A DNA stretch of 64,000 bases from Nostoc favosum CHAB5714. GTDB taxonomy: Bacteria; Cyanobacteriota; Cyanobacteriia; Cyanobacteriales; Nostocaceae. A program made the position numbers and the translations under genes. This document shows, one piece after another, positions 16,524 to 27,367 of the stretch. Positions within the stretch are counted from its first letter, which is position 1, and every line of letters begins with the position of its first letter. Location of the stretch: assembly GCF_020829495.1 (NCBI RefSeq), contig NZ_JAIVFQ010000007.1:104893-168892 (forward strand), written 5' to 3'. The notes under the pieces are model-generated. The model searched no databases. It had not been told where the DNA came from and saw only the letters and a program-made list of their open reading frames with translations.

Positions 16524-17975
16524 ATGACATCACCGTCTACACGACTCCTCAACTCCCCTGCTACGGAATCGACAACCCAAGCAAAATCCGGTGGTTGCGG
16601 CTGCGACAGCACCAGCAGCGCCACCGTGGAAAGGGACGAAAAGCTCCAAGAACGAATTGCTAAACATCCCTGCTACAGCGAAGACGCTCATCACCACTAC
16701 GCCCGGATGCACGTTGCAGTTGCTCCCGCTTGCAACATTCAATGCAACTATTGCAACCGCAAATATGATTGCGCTAACGAAAGCCGTCCTGGAGTAGTTA
16801 GCGAATTGCTAACACCAGAACAAGCAGCACACAAAGCTTTGGTCATTGGTGGAAAGATTCCCCAAATGACAGTTGTGGGAATTGCCGGCCCTGGCGACCC
16901 TTTGGCGAACCCAGAAAAAACTTTCCGCACATTTGAGTTGATTGCAGAACAAGCACCAGACATCAAGCTGTGCTTATCAACCAATGGTTTAATGCTGCCA
17001 GACTACATCGATCGCATTAAACAATTAAATATAGATCACGTTACGATCACCATTAACATGGTAGATCCAGAGATCGGTGCTAAGATTTATCCTTGGGTTC
17101 ACTACAGACGCAAGCGTTACAAGGGCATTGAAGGCGCAAGAATTCTCCACGAAAGACAGATGGAAGGATTGCAAGCCCTGAAAGATGCTGATATCTTGTG
17201 CAAAGTTAACTCAGTGATGATTCCCGGAATTAATGACCATCACTTAGTCGAAGTGAATCGAGTCATTCGTGAAAAAGGTGCATTCTTGCACAACATCATG
17301 CCATTGATTTCTGCACCAGAGCATGGCACACACTTCGGTTTAACCGGTCAACGCGGCCCCACACCCAAAGAACTCAAAGAAGTTCAAGACAATTGCTCCG
17401 GTAACATGAAAATGATGCGCCACTGTCGCCAGTGCCGCGCCGATGCAGTAGGATTATTGGGAGAAGATCGCAGCCAGGAATTTTCCAAAGAGAAATTCTT
17501 GGAAATGACTCCAGAATATGACATGGAGAAACGTCAAGAAGTTCATGACGGTATTGAGAAGTTTAAAGAAGAACTTAAAGTAGCCAAAGACAAGGCGCTT
17601 GCCGGCAAGAAATTTGCCAACAGTCCTAAAGTCCTAGTTGCAGTAGCAACCAAAGGCGGCGGATTGGTTAACCAACACTTCGGTCATGCGAAAGAATTCC
17701 AAATTTACGAAGTGGGTGGAGACGAAGTTCGCTTTGTCAGTCATCGCAAGATTGACCAATACTGCCAAGGTGGATACGGCGAAGAAGCTTCTTTTGAGCA
17801 TATTATGAAAGCGATCGCAGATTGCAAAGCAGTTTTAGTCTCTAAGATTGGTAACTGTCCTCAAGAAAAATTGCAAGAAGCTGGAATACAGACTATTGAA
17901 GCTTACGACGTGATTGAAAAGGTTGCTTTGGAGTTCTACGAGCAATACATTAAGGAATTAGAGAATAGGGAATAG
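16524..17975 (+). CDS. nifB: Nitrogenase cofactor biosynthesis protein NifB
   Basis: NifB is the radical SAM enzyme that builds the 8Fe core (NifB-co) of FeMo-cofactor. The radical SAM motif is [14 protein letters not shown] with the preceding [19 protein letters not shown] and a [10 protein letters not shown] cluster-binding stretch follow, and the C-terminal 110 residues form a NifX-like cofactor-binding domain ([20 protein letters not shown]). I choose the ATG at 16524 ([10 protein letters not shown]), matching other Nostocales NifB starts; a GTG at 16467 would add 19 residues. It is the first gene of the main nif cluster and probably drives fdxN, nifS and nifU. Confidence 0.96.
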   Translation: MTSPSTRLLNSPATESTTQAKSGGCGCDSTSSATVERDEKLQERIAKHPCYSEDAHHHYARMHVAVAPACNIQCNYCNRKYDCANESRPGVVSELLTPEQAAHKALVIGGKIPQMTVVGIAGPGDPLANPEKTFRTFELIAEQAPDIKLCLSTNGLMLPDYIDRIKQLNIDHVTITINMVDPEIGAKIYPWVHYRRKRYKGIEGARILHERQMEGLQALKDADILCKVNSVMIPGINDHHLVEVNRVIREKGAFLHNIMPLISAPEHGTHFGLTGQRGPTPKELKEVQDNCSGNMKMMRHCRQCRADAVGLLGEDRSQEFSKEKFLEMTPEYDMEKRQEVHDGIEKFKEELKVAKDKALAGKKFANSPKVLVAVATKGGGLVNQHFGHAKEFQIYEVGGDEVRFVSHRKIDQYCQGGYGEEASFEHIMKAIADCKAVLVSKIGNCPQEKLQEAGIQTIEAYDVIEKVALEFYEQYIKELENRE

Positions 17976-18216
17976 GGCATGGGGCATGGGGCATGGGGCA
18001 TGGGGCATAGGACAAGAATTATCCTCAATGCCCTGCCCTAAACCCAATACAGTTCAGATAAGCCCAAAACATTGATGTAGAGACGCGATTTATCGCGTCT
18101 TGAAAGACCAATCATCTACACCAATCACCCTTAACCCAAGCGTATTGGCCCTAAACCCAAATCTCAATGCCCAATGCCCAATGCCCAATGCCCCATTCCC
18201 CAAAAGGAGAATAATC

Positions 18217-18567
18217 ATGGCTTACAAAATTACTAGCCAGTGTATTTCCTGCAATCTCTGTCTCTCTGTATGTCCCACAAATGCAGTTAAAGTGGTTGAC
18301 GGACAGCACTGGATTGACCCTGAACTTTGTACAAACTGTATTGGTAGCATTCATACCGTGCCTCAGTGTAAAGCTGGTTGTCCTACATGCGACGGTTGCG
18401 TTAAGCAGCCTAGCGATTACTGGGAAGGCTGGTTTGCCAATTACAACCACGTAGTTGCTAAATTAACAAATAAACAAGATTACTGGGAACGTTGGTTTAA
18501 CTGCTATTCCCAGAAATACTCTGAGCAGTTGCAAAAGCGTCAACCCCAAATAATTCGTAATTCGTAA
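18217..18567 (+). CDS. fdxN: Bacterial-type 2[4Fe-4S] ferredoxin FdxN
   Basis: This 116-residue ferredoxin has CISCNLCLSVCPTNAV and a second, expanded cluster motif CTNCIG...CKAGCPTCDGC, typical of the nif-linked FdxN. It probably gives electrons to NifB or related reactions in heterocysts. The start follows AAAGGAGAATAATC; an upstream ATG at 18100 would add repeat-derived DNA and is rejected. The gene is continuous, so the fdxN element known from Anabaena is absent or already removed here. It lies between nifB and nifS in the usual order. Confidence 0.95.
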   Translation: MAYKITSQCISCNLCLSVCPTNAVKVVDGQHWIDPELCTNCIGSIHTVPQCKAGCPTCDGCVKQPSDYWEGWFANYNHVVAKLTNKQDYWERWFNCYSQKYSEQLQKRQPQIIRNS

Positions 18568-18635
18568 TGGGCTACGCCCCGCTTCTCTACGAGACACTTC
18601 GTGAACGCTAACGTAATTCGTAATTGAAGACAACA

Positions 18636-19850
18636 ATGCAAAATAACTGCATCTATCTTGATAATAATGCCACGACTAAGGTAGACCCAGAAGTTATAGA
18701 GGTAATGCTACCTTACCTGACGGATTATTACGGCAATCCCTCCAGTATGCATACCTTTGGTGGGCAAGTCGGTAAAGCAGTGAGAACAGCAAGAGAACAA
18801 CTTGCAGCCATCCTGGGAGCCGATGAGTCAGAAATTGTCTACACAAGTTGTGGAACTGAGGGAGATAACGCGGCGATTCGAGCCGCACTGTTGGCACAAC
18901 CAGAAAAGCGACACATCATCACCACCCAAGTTGAACACCCAGCAGTACTCAATGTCTGCAAACAATTAGAAACCCAAGGTTACAGTGTTACCTATCTATC
19001 AGTAAATCATCAAGGGCAGCTGGATCTAGATGAACTAGAAGCTTCCTTGACGGGTAACACCGCCCTGGTGACAATTATGTATGCTAATAATGAAACCGGC
19101 ACGGTTTTCCCGATTGAGCAAATTGGGTTGCGCGTGAAAGAATATGGTGCTATCTTCCATGTAGATGCGGTGCAAGCAGTGGGAAAAATCCCCTTAAATA
19201 TGAAGACTAGCACCGTGGATATGTTAACTCTGTCTGGTCACAAGCTGCACGGGCCGAAAGGAATTGGTGCTTTATATATTCGACGCGGAGTTCGGTTCCG
19301 TCCCTTCATGATTGGCGGACACCAAGAACGTGGACGTAGGGCGGGAACTGAGAATGTTCCAGGAATTATTGCCTTGGGCAAAGCTGCGGAACTAGAACTG
19401 TTACACTTAGAAGAAGCGACCGCAAGAGAAAGAAAGCTGCGCGATCGCCTCGAACAAACTTTACTTGCGACAATTCCCGATTGTGTCGTTAACGGTGACG
19501 TTACGCAGAGATTGCCCAACACCACAAATATCGGCTTCAAGTATATTGAAGGTGAAGCTATCTTACTATCCTTGAATAAATACGGTATCTGTGCATCATC
19601 TGGTTCTGCTTGCACCTCCGGTTCACTGGAACCTTCCCACGTCCTTCGGGCTATGGGCTTACCCTACACAACTTTGCACGGTTCCATTCGCTTCAGTCTT
19701 TGTCGCTACACAACAGTTGCAGAAATTGATCAAGTGATAGAGGTAATGCCCAGTATTGTGGAACGTTTACGCGCCCTCTCACCCTTCAAAAATGATGACG
19801 CGGGTTGGCTGCAAGAACAAGAACAAGCACTGTTAGGAGTTAGGAGTTAG
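18636..19850 (+). CDS. nifS: Cysteine desulfurase NifS
   Basis: NifS takes sulfur from cysteine and passes it to NifU for Fe-S cluster assembly. The 404-residue protein starts MQNNCIYLDNNATTKVDPEV, has the PLP-lysine loop LSGHKLHGPKGIG near residue 203 and the sulfur-carrying cysteine in SSGSACTSGSLEPSH near residue 328. I use the ATG at 18636, not the upstream TTG. The last codons (LLGVRS) are read from the TTAGGAG tandem repeat that begins at the 3' end, so the repeat supplies the natural stop. Confidence 0.97.
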   Translation: MQNNCIYLDNNATTKVDPEVIEVMLPYLTDYYGNPSSMHTFGGQVGKAVRTAREQLAAILGADESEIVYTSCGTEGDNAAIRAALLAQPEKRHIITTQVEHPAVLNVCKQLETQGYSVTYLSVNHQGQLDLDELEASLTGNTALVTIMYANNETGTVFPIEQIGLRVKEYGAIFHVDAVQAVGKIPLNMKTSTVDMLTLSGHKLHGPKGIGALYIRRGVRFRPFMIGGHQERGRRAGTENVPGIIALGKAAELELLHLEEATARERKLRDRLEQTLLATIPDCVVNGDVTQRLPNTTNIGFKYIEGEAILLSLNKYGICASSGSACTSGSLEPSHVLRAMGLPYTTLHGSIRFSLCRYTTVAEIDQVIEVMPSIVERLRALSPFKNDDAGWLQEQEQALLGVRS

Positions 19851-20090
19851 GAGTTAGGAATTAGGAATTAGGAGTTAGGAGTTAGGAGTTAGGAGTTAGG
19901 AATTAGGAGTTAGGAGTTAGGAGTTAGGAGTTAAGAAGTAGCTTTGGCTGACTATTAATGATTTCATAACTCATCACTCCTCACCCCTCACTCATCACTC
20001 CTCACTCCTCACTCCTCACTCCTCACTCATCACTCTTGCTCATAACTCTTGCTCATAACTCATCACTCCTAACTCATCACTCTTAACTAA
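19831..20090. repeat. Heptanucleotide repeats between nifS and nifU
   Basis: About a dozen copies of TTAGGAG and its AATTAGG variants (19831-19935) are followed by runs of CTCATCA and CTCCTCA units (19965-20085). They occupy the whole spacer of the nifS-nifU operon and overlap the nifS stop codon. Confidence 0.9.
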
Positions 20091-20098
20091 TAAAAGTT

Positions 20099-20998
20099 AT
20101 GTGGGACTACACTGATAAAGTATTAGAACTGTTTTACGATCCCAAAAATCAGGGAGCAATCGAAGAAACGAGCGAACCTGGAGTTAAGGTTGCAACGGGA
20201 GAAATCGGTAGCATTGCTTGCGGTGATGCTTTGAGACTACACCTCAAAGTTGAGGTAGAATCTGATAAGATTCTAGATGCTCGTTTTCAAACCTTTGGCT
20301 GTACTAGTGCGATCGCATCTTCTAGTGCATTAACCGAAATGATCAAAGGTTTAACCTTAGATGAAGCCTTGAAAGTGTCCAACAAAGACATTGCAGATTA
20401 CCTTGGTGGTTTACCAGAAGCAAAGATGCATTGCTCTGTCATGGGACAAGAAGCGCTAGAAGCCGCTATCTATAATTATCGTGGCATTCCTCTAGCTACC
20501 CATGATGATGACGACGAAGGCGCGTTAGTTTGCAGTTGCTTTGGCATCAGCGAGTCCAAAATTCGCCGTGTGATTCTAGAAAATCATCTCACGGATGCCG
20601 AACAAGTAACAAATTATGTAAAAGCTGGTGGCGGATGCGGTTCCTGTCTGGCGAATATCGATGATATTATTAGATCAGTTCAACAGGAATACGCCTCACC
20701 TGCTCTCAACAATTACGGCGTACAAGTTGCCACAGAAATTGTTACTTCAAAGCAACGATCGCTAACCAACGTGCAAAAGATTGCTCTAATTCAAAAAGTT
20801 CTCGATGAAGAAGTCAGACCCGTACTCATTGCAGACGGGGGAGATGTAGAACTCTATGATGTAGAAGGCGATCGCGTTAAAGTTGTGTTGCAAGGTGCTT
20901 GCGGTTCCTGTTCTAGTAGTACAGCAACTCTGAAAATTGCGATCGAAGCCAGATTACAAGATCGTGTCAGCAAGAGCCTTGTAGTCGAAGCAGTTTAG
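20099..20998 (+). CDS. nifU: Fe-S cluster scaffold protein NifU
   Basis: This is the full three-domain NifU, 299 residues. The N-terminal IscU-like scaffold has SIACGDALRLHLKV, FQTFGCTSAIASSSALTEMI and KMHCSVMG. A central Bfd-like [2Fe-2S] domain carries VCSCFGISESKIRRVI and GGGCGSCLANI. The C-terminal Nfu domain has RPVLIADGGDVELYD and GACGSCSSSTATLK. It assembles clusters for nitrogenase with sulfur from NifS, its upstream neighbour. The start ATG is at 20099. Confidence 0.97.
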   Translation: MWDYTDKVLELFYDPKNQGAIEETSEPGVKVATGEIGSIACGDALRLHLKVEVESDKILDARFQTFGCTSAIASSSALTEMIKGLTLDEALKVSNKDIADYLGGLPEAKMHCSVMGQEALEAAIYNYRGIPLATHDDDDEGALVCSCFGISESKIRRVILENHLTDAEQVTNYVKAGGGCGSCLANIDDIIRSVQQEYASPALNNYGVQVATEIVTSKQRSLTNVQKIALIQKVLDEEVRPVLIADGGDVELYDVEGDRVKVVLQGACGSCSSSTATLKIAIEARLQDRVSKSLVVEAV

Positions 20999-21104
20999 GA
21001 ATTGCTGTAGGACTTAACGTACTCTACAAATACGCCCTAATATGCATCAGCCAGGAACAGAAAGTAGGATTTGAATCGAATCATTGTCTCCACTCAATGC
21101 TTCA

Positions 21105-21155
21105 TACCAATTCTTTCTTAATTACGAATTACGAATTACGAATTACGAATTGGTA
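21105..21155. mobile_element. 51-bp inverted-repeat element, family B copy (minimal)
   Basis: The ends TACCAATTC and GAATTGGTA enclose an ACGAATT tandem repeat. The 3-bp direct repeat TCA flanks it at 21102-21104 and 21156-21158. Other family B copies lie at 34.0, 36.1 and 52.0 kb. Confidence 0.7.
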
Positions 21156-21253
21156 TCAGTCCTACCACTATTACTGCTAACAGCATATAGGCTTCATAGA
21201 TTAAGCGCCTACTTGCGAATTTCATCATCTAACTCGCTTCAAAGGAACAGAAT

Positions 21254-21610
21254 ATGAGCACATTGTACGACAAACTTGGTGGACAACCAGCTATTGAACA
21301 AATAGTAGATGAACTCCACAAACGCATTGCGACAGACAGCATCCTCAATCACTTTTTTGCTGGTACAGATATGGCCAAGCAGCGTAATCATCTAGTTGCT
21401 TTCTTATCTGAGATTTTTGAGGGGCCAAAGCAATACGGCGGTCGTCCAATGGACAAAACACACGCTGGAATGAATTTACAGCAACAACACTTCGATGAGA
21501 TCGCCAAGCTTTTGAGTGAATCAATGGCTGTGCGTGGAGAGTCGCCAGAAGACACCAAAGCTGCACTAGAGCGCGTCACAAATTTCAAGGGCGCTATTTT
21601 GAACAAGTAG
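21254..21610 (+). CDS. glbN: Cyanoglobin, truncated haemoglobin GlbN
   Basis: The 118-residue protein is a group I truncated haemoglobin: MSTLYDKLGGQPAIEQIVDE, then LNHFFAGTDMAKQRNHLVAF and the haem-binding region PMDKTHAGMNLQQQHFDEIA with the proximal His in KTHAG. It closely follows the Nostoc commune GlbN pattern, where glbN also lies between nifU and nifH. A role in oxygen scavenging or supply near nitrogenase has been proposed for the family. The start follows AAAGGAACAGAAT. Only some Nostoc strains have this insertion in the nif cluster. Confidence 0.96.
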   Translation: MSTLYDKLGGQPAIEQIVDELHKRIATDSILNHFFAGTDMAKQRNHLVAFLSEIFEGPKQYGGRPMDKTHAGMNLQQQHFDEIAKLLSESMAVRGESPEDTKAALERVTNFKGAILNK

Positions 21611-22852
<1,242 letters not shown>

Positions 22853-22949
22853 GTCGCCGCTAAGAAATAACGTTTTAGCACAAGGAAAAAGGAAGAGTTC
22901 CATATCTTACCTTTTCCTCTCTCTCTTGCATCTCCCCCCTAACCTTAGA

Positions 22950-22966
22950 GGGGACTCCTAGTCCCC
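22950..22966 (+). promoter_or_regulatory. Stem-loop between nifH and nifD
   Basis: GGGGACT and AGTCCCC form a perfect 7-bp stem with a 3-base loop. No T-run follows, so it is more likely an mRNA stability or processing element protecting the abundant nifH message than a full terminator; that role is inferred. Confidence 0.5.
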
Positions 22967-23002
22967 CTATGCCCCGATCCTTACGAGTCACAGAGGCTAA
23001 GT

Positions 23003-23904
23003 ATGACACCTCCAGAAAATCAAAACATCATCGAAGAAAGAAAAGAACTAATTAAAGAAGTTCTCAGTGCTTATCCAGAAAAAGCTGCTAAAAAGCGCGA
23101 AAAGCACTTAGGCGTATACGAAGAAGGTAAGTCCGATTGCGGCGTTAAGTCTAACATCAAATCCCTTCCAGGTGTAATGACCGCTCGTGGTTGTGCTTAC
23201 GCCGGTTCTAAGGGTGTGGTTTGGGGTCCTATTAAGGACATGATCCACATCAGCCACGGACCTGTAGGTTGCGGTTACTGGTCTTGGTCTGGTCGTCGTA
23301 ACTACTACATTGGCACCACAGGTATTGATACCTTTGGTACCATGCACTTCACCTCTGACTTCCAAGAAAGAGATATCGTTTTCGGTGGTGACAAGAAACT
23401 TGTCAAGCTAATCCAAGAACTAGATGTACTTTTCCCCCTCAACCGTGGTGTTTCCATTCAATCTGAATGTCCCATCGGTCTAATTGGGGATGACATCGAA
23501 GCAGTTGCTCGGAAGACATCGAAAGAAATTGGCAAGCCAGTTGTACCTGTGCGTTGCGAAGGCTTCCGGGGTGTTTCCCAATCTTTGGGACACCACATTG
23601 CTAACGACATGGTTCGTGACTGGGTGTTCACCAGAGCAGACCAAGCTAAGAAAGACGGTACACTTCAGTTTGAAGGTACTCCTTATGATGTAGCCATCAT
23701 TGGTGACTATAACATCGGTGGAGATGCTTGGGCTAGCCGCATCCTGTTAGAAGAAATCGGCTTGCGCGTAGTCGCTCAGTGGTCAGGTGATGGCACCATC
23801 AACGAAATGTTGATGACCCCCAATGTGAAGATGAACCTCATCCACTGTTATCGGTCGATGAACTACATCAGCCGTCACATGGAAGAAGCTTACGGTATAC
23901 CCTG
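23003..23904 (+). CDS. nifD: nifD segment 1 (codons 1-301), nitrogenase MoFe alpha chain
   Basis: This is the 5' part of NifD, with P-cluster cysteines in [20 protein letters not shown] and [11 protein letters not shown] and the FeMo-cofactor cysteine in [10 protein letters not shown]. Its coding ends in EEAYGIP within the 10-bp repeat GTATACCCTG. In unrearranged DNA the frame runs on into element 1 and stops at 23944 as a dead-end tail ([13 protein letters not shown]). Joining base 23904 to 30625 gives [17 protein letters not shown], the normal NifD sequence. The full protein after both excisions is 503 residues. The start ATG at 23003 is well supported. Confidence 0.97.
23895..23904. repeat. 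Left border repeat of nifD element 1
   Basis: GTATACCCTG here matches 30615-30624 exactly, and the preceding TAC is shared with one mismatch between (TAC-N-GTATACCCTG). Recombination between the two restores the nifD frame. Confidence 0.93.
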
Positions 23905-24015
23905 TACGAAGTATGATTTAATGTATCGTGATACCAAGATTTAGTCCACGTCTAACTTTGCTCAATTTAAACATTGTTCTAAATGGACTAAATTTTAAGA
24001 CACATTTAAGACACA

Positions 24016-25422
24016 ATGAAAAGCAAGGCGCAGGACATTTTTGAGGATTTCATTCCGCCAGCATCTACCGATGGCAGCTATCTAGGAACGCAGAAACACA
24101 TGAAGGCTACTCGGCAGCATCTGGAACGCAAGTTTGAGAAAGGTTTGGCAGACACTAGGGCCCGTCTAAAAGCCGCTAAGGTCAAAGTTGGTTTGGTCGT
24201 GGCACGGGACACTATTCAACTGCAAGCATCCCTACCTATCAAACCGGGCGATCGCGACACTAAAGGAACTGGTTTTAAGCAGTACAAGATTTCGCTAAAT
24301 ATCCCTGCAAGCTTGGACGGGTTGAGAACAGCTGAGGAAGAGGCAAACGAGCTAGGCAAGCTACTCGCCCGTAAACAGTTTGAATGGACTGAGAAATATC
24401 TGGGTAAAGTCGCTAAGGTCGGCAACAGATCCCAAACCCTTGGTGATGTTTTAGAAGAGTTTGAAACTGAGTATTTCAAAACACGCAAGTTAACAGAAAA
24501 AAGTAAACACACCTTTTTCTATTACAAAGAGTATTTACGGCGACTGATTGGGCTAGATACTTTATTGGCTCAATCGGAGATTGATAAAAAGCTTGCAGAA
24601 TTGACGGGTGATTCCGCCAAATACAGTGCTGTTAAATCATTGAAGGTTTTAAAATCAACTCTTAATTTAACTAGTTTCACTCTCGAACAATTTAAAGCTA
24701 CACAACCCAAAAGTCAGGCTAGGGACATTCCCAGCGATGAGGATATCATCAAATATTATGAATCTTTTCATCAGTACTCTTTGACTAGAAGCCTAACAAT
24801 TAAAAAGAGTTGTTTAGACAGTTGGAAGATGTGGGAATGGGTATATGGAATGCTCGCTACTTATGGACTACGCCCAAGAGAACTGTTTGTAAATCCTGAA
24901 ATTGATTGGTGGTTGAGTCCTGAAAATAAAGATAATACATGGAAGGTTCACCCAGATACTAAGACTGGTTACAGGGAAGCTTTACCGCTACATCCTGAAT
25001 GGGTTTACTTGTTTAATTTAAAAAATCTAGAGCCTTTGGAACTGTTAAAAGCTCAAACTGATGACAGAACTAGTTTTACAGATATCAACAATATTCGGGT
25101 TAATTGTTCATCGTGGTTTAGGCGCGTAAATATTCCGTTTACACCCTATGACTTACGCCATGCTTGGGCGATTCGAGCGCACATGATGGGCATTCCAATT
25201 AAAGCTGCTGCTGACAATTTGGGGCATTCTGTAGAGATTCACACTGAGATTTATCAGAAGTGGTTCAGCTTGGAGAACCGGAGGAAGGTAATTAAGCAGG
25301 CAGTAGATAAAAAAGATGACATGGATGCGTTGAAGCAGGAGAATGCACGGCTAAGGGCTGAGGTGGAATATCTCAGGCAAGCTCTGGCACGGCATCAAAT
25401 CATTGAAGTTCTGTCTACTTAA
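24016..25422 (+). CDS. XisA-type site-specific recombinase of element 1
   Basis: This 468-residue recombinase resembles Anabaena XisA/XisC. The N-terminal part carries PIKPGDRDTKGTGFKQYKIS, almost the same as in the second recombinase at 45.2 kb. The catalytic part has GLRPRELF (first Arg), PYDLRHAWAIRAH with Tyr where most tyrosine recombinases have His, GIPIKAAADNLGH and the nucleophile region TEIYQKWFS. A C-terminal coiled coil follows. It points inward from the left border. It presumably excises element 1 in heterocysts by joining the GTATACCCTG repeats; the pairing of enzyme and site is inferred from position. Confidence 0.92.
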   Translation: MKSKAQDIFEDFIPPASTDGSYLGTQKHMKATRQHLERKFEKGLADTRARLKAAKVKVGLVVARDTIQLQASLPIKPGDRDTKGTGFKQYKISLNIPASLDGLRTAEEEANELGKLLARKQFEWTEKYLGKVAKVGNRSQTLGDVLEEFETEYFKTRKLTEKSKHTFFYYKEYLRRLIGLDTLLAQSEIDKKLAELTGDSAKYSAVKSLKVLKSTLNLTSFTLEQFKATQPKSQARDIPSDEDIIKYYESFHQYSLTRSLTIKKSCLDSWKMWEWVYGMLATYGLRPRELFVNPEIDWWLSPENKDNTWKVHPDTKTGYREALPLHPEWVYLFNLKNLEPLELLKAQTDDRTSFTDINNIRVNCSSWFRRVNIPFTPYDLRHAWAIRAHMMGIPIKAAADNLGHSVEIHTEIYQKWFSLENRRKVIKQAVDKKDDMDALKQENARLRAEVEYLRQALARHQIIEVLST

Positions 25423-25674
25423 CTCACCGTAGAGTGCGGTTTATTAACAGAGGTGCATCTCTATCTGTTTAGCTTTGAAACTGTTAAAATAGTGCTGCTA
25501 TATTTTTTGGGCAATATATTAGATAAAAAGGCTATTTTTTGGAAATTTATGTTAAAAAATAGCCAGTCAAAAAAATTGTCTACAGTTGCCAAAAACGGCA
25601 TCCAGAGCGGGTTTTATTCGTCTACAATTTCGTCTACACATGTAGACAGTATAGACACACTCAAGCCGCACTGC

Positions 25675-25762
25675 AACCGCACTTGTCACCGTTGATCGTG
25701 GCATTGTAACCGCTCTTGTCGCCGTCGAACGTGGCACACAAAGCGCACTTGTCACCGTCTGT
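25675..25762. repeat. 33-bp direct repeats
   Basis: Two full units and one partial unit begin at 25675, 25708 and 25741, each containing CGCACTTGTCACCGT or a close variant followed by GATCGTGGCA. No gene is evident in the surrounding 25423-25999 gap beyond this and the GTCTACA boxes. Confidence 0.75.
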
Positions 25763-25999
25763 TGTTAGGGTGTAATCCAACTGTAGACGGGTTGAAACCG
25801 AGTTGAAACCGTACATAAGTTGACTACAAAGCGTGCTTTAGTTCCTTGATAAAAGCCTGAATTGCCTTACCTGCTGGTGATTGTCTGCCCATTTTTAACT
25901 GATTCAGAGTGCGATCGCGGATTGAGTCGATGTCTACAGAAGCGTCTACAGGTGTAAACAGCGTAGCTGGTGATTGCCCAAGAGATGCCGCGTTCTCTC

Positions 26000-26320
26000 T
26001 CAAGCGCTCAACTCCCCCAGGCGCTCATCGACTTCGTGCTTAATTTCGTTGATGCCTGTTGCCAGGTAAGCGGTATTAGCTGCGATCATCTCTTTCAATT
26101 GTTCAGAGTTGGCGATCGCGTTTTCTACCTCTTGCCTAACTAACTCCTGTATGTCTACACCTGTAGACGATACTGTAGACGGTTCTATAATCCCTGCCAA
26201 CATCCCCCTCAGCAATCTTGCAGCTGTTTGACTAGGGGATTTATCCTTTGGAGTTTGGAAGGCTTGCAGTGCCTCTAATTCCTCATCACTGAACCGAAAT
26301 GAAATTATATTGCTACGCAT
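26000..26320 (-). CDS. Probable ribbon-helix-helix DNA-binding protein, 106 aa
   Basis: The start MRSNIISFRFSDEELEALQA fits the beta-strand and first helix of a ribbon-helix-helix domain, followed by SPSQTAARLLRGMLAG. The C-terminal half is helical and acidic. I start it at 26320, where a TGTAGAC box ends two bases before the ATG; the longer start at 26341 would include that box. The gene sits inside the GTCTACA array and is its likely reader, perhaps controlling its own expression or segregation of a plasmid ancestor. Function not demonstrated. Confidence 0.6.
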   Translation of the reverse strand: MRSNIISFRFSDEELEALQAFQTPKDKSPSQTAARLLRGMLAGIIEPSTVSSTGVDIQELVRQEVENAIANSEQLKEMIAANTAYLATGINEIKHEVDERLGELSA

Positions 26321-26617
26321 TTGTAGACTATTTGTAAACACCTATGTCTACATAGTAGGTCAACCATCATTAATTGTCTACAAGTTTGTAGACAATGTTG
26401 ACAAGCAACGAAGTAGTAGCTTAGACTGTTCGTAGACAGAAAGTAGACGATGGTAGACTTTGGTTTCAGCGAGTAAATCGTAGCGTCGTATCGCCGCCTA
26501 GTTCTCCTACCCACACTAGATGGATAAATGATCATCTGTCCCAGAAATAGCGCGATCGCTATTTGTTGCGAAATCTGCTTCAATGATTCCAGATACCTGA
26601 TGCTTTCAAATCCTGAT

Positions 26618-26989
26618 TTATCCCTCACCTCTGCCGTTGCCGCGCTGCTGCCCTAGCAGGTATTCCCAGATTTGGCGAATTTCAGCTTGGGTTTGTGTCC
26701 ATCTCACTTGGTCAGCTTCAGCGTTTCGAGTCAAGCGAGTAACGGCATCTGCTAGAGATTCAACTGCTGCTGAGGTGCGAGATTGTTCTTCTCCCAGTCG
26801 GTTAAATAGACGTTGGGTTTCAGATACCAGGCTGTCAAAGCGTGAGGCTAGCTGTTGTTGCTGCTGGGCGGTTTGTTGGGCTAACTGGGCAGTTTGTTGG
26901 GATAATTCGGCAACTTGATCTAGCCGTGATGCTGTTTGCTCAAGGATGCGCTCGATGCGGTCTAGGCGATCTGGGGTTACTTCACTCAT
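26618..26989 (-). CDS. Coiled-coil protein of element 1
   Basis: The 123-residue protein is almost wholly helical: RLDRIERILEQTASRLDQV, then glutamine-rich QLAQQTAQQQQQLASRFDSL and VESLADAVTRLTRN. Such DUF-like coiled-coil proteins are common on cyanobacterial plasmids and mobile elements, with no known activity. It starts inside the stop of the preceding ribbon-helix-helix gene (4-bp ATGA overlap), so the two form an operon and may form a complex. Confidence 0.65.
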   Translation of the reverse strand: MSEVTPDRLDRIERILEQTASRLDQVAELSQQTAQLAQQTAQQQQQLASRFDSLVSETQRLFNRLGEEQSRTSAAVESLADAVTRLTRNAEADQVRWTQTQAEIRQIWEYLLGQQRGNGRGEG

Positions 26990-27177
26990 GCTGCCCCCTG
27001 GTCTTGGTTGTTGTCTGTGGAGTTTTCCTGATCTGCGCGGTCTAGTCCCTCTTCAATCAGAACTGCCCCAGTTTGACTAACTGACCAGCGTTTAGAATTA
27101 GCTAGCTGCTTTAATTTATCATGCACTTCTTTGCTGACAATGACGCTAACAGTGACCTTATCAGACGCTGTGGGCAT
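26986..27177 (-). CDS. CopG-like ribbon-helix-helix protein
   Basis: The 63-residue protein has the classical pattern: KVTVSVIVSKEVHDKLKQLA (strand and first helix), then SVSQTGAVLIEEGLDRA (second helix). It probably binds DNA as a dimer and may regulate its operon with the coiled-coil gene that overlaps its stop. The target is not known; the GTCTACA boxes or the AT-rich DNA just upstream (27178-27300) are candidates. Confidence 0.72.
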   Translation of the reverse strand: MPTASDKVTVSVIVSKEVHDKLKQLANSKRWSVSQTGAVLIEEGLDRADQENSTDNNQDQGAA

Positions 27178-27367
27178 AAATTTAAGTTTAGGTATTAACT
27201 ATTCATAATCAATCATAACCTTTCATTGTTTCTCATATAGTTGCTATACTCAACTCAGTTCATAGCTTCTATGAACTGTTCATAACCAATAGTTAGCGCC
27301 CTGGCAGCGGTGGTCAGACCGATGCCAGCACGACTTCCATCCTTAACAGCCAAGGAGGCAATAGATT

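Larger units (their letters stand above)
25578..26456. repeat. Array of GTCTACA/TGTAGAC boxes
   Basis: I count 14 exact copies of GTCTACA or its inverse, plus several one-base variants, in 880 bp. Examples start at 25578, 25620, 25632, 25641, 25782, 25932, 25944, 26153, 26162, 26174, 26322, 26346, 26376 and 26387. Some are paired head to head. One abuts the start of the DNA-binding gene at 26320, suggesting an operator or iteron array. Confidence 0.85.

Noticed and set aside
13969..18567. xisH and xisI as machinery for an fdxN element in this cluster
   Set aside because: fdxN is continuous and no element borders were seen in it; xisHI-like pairs are widespread without elements.
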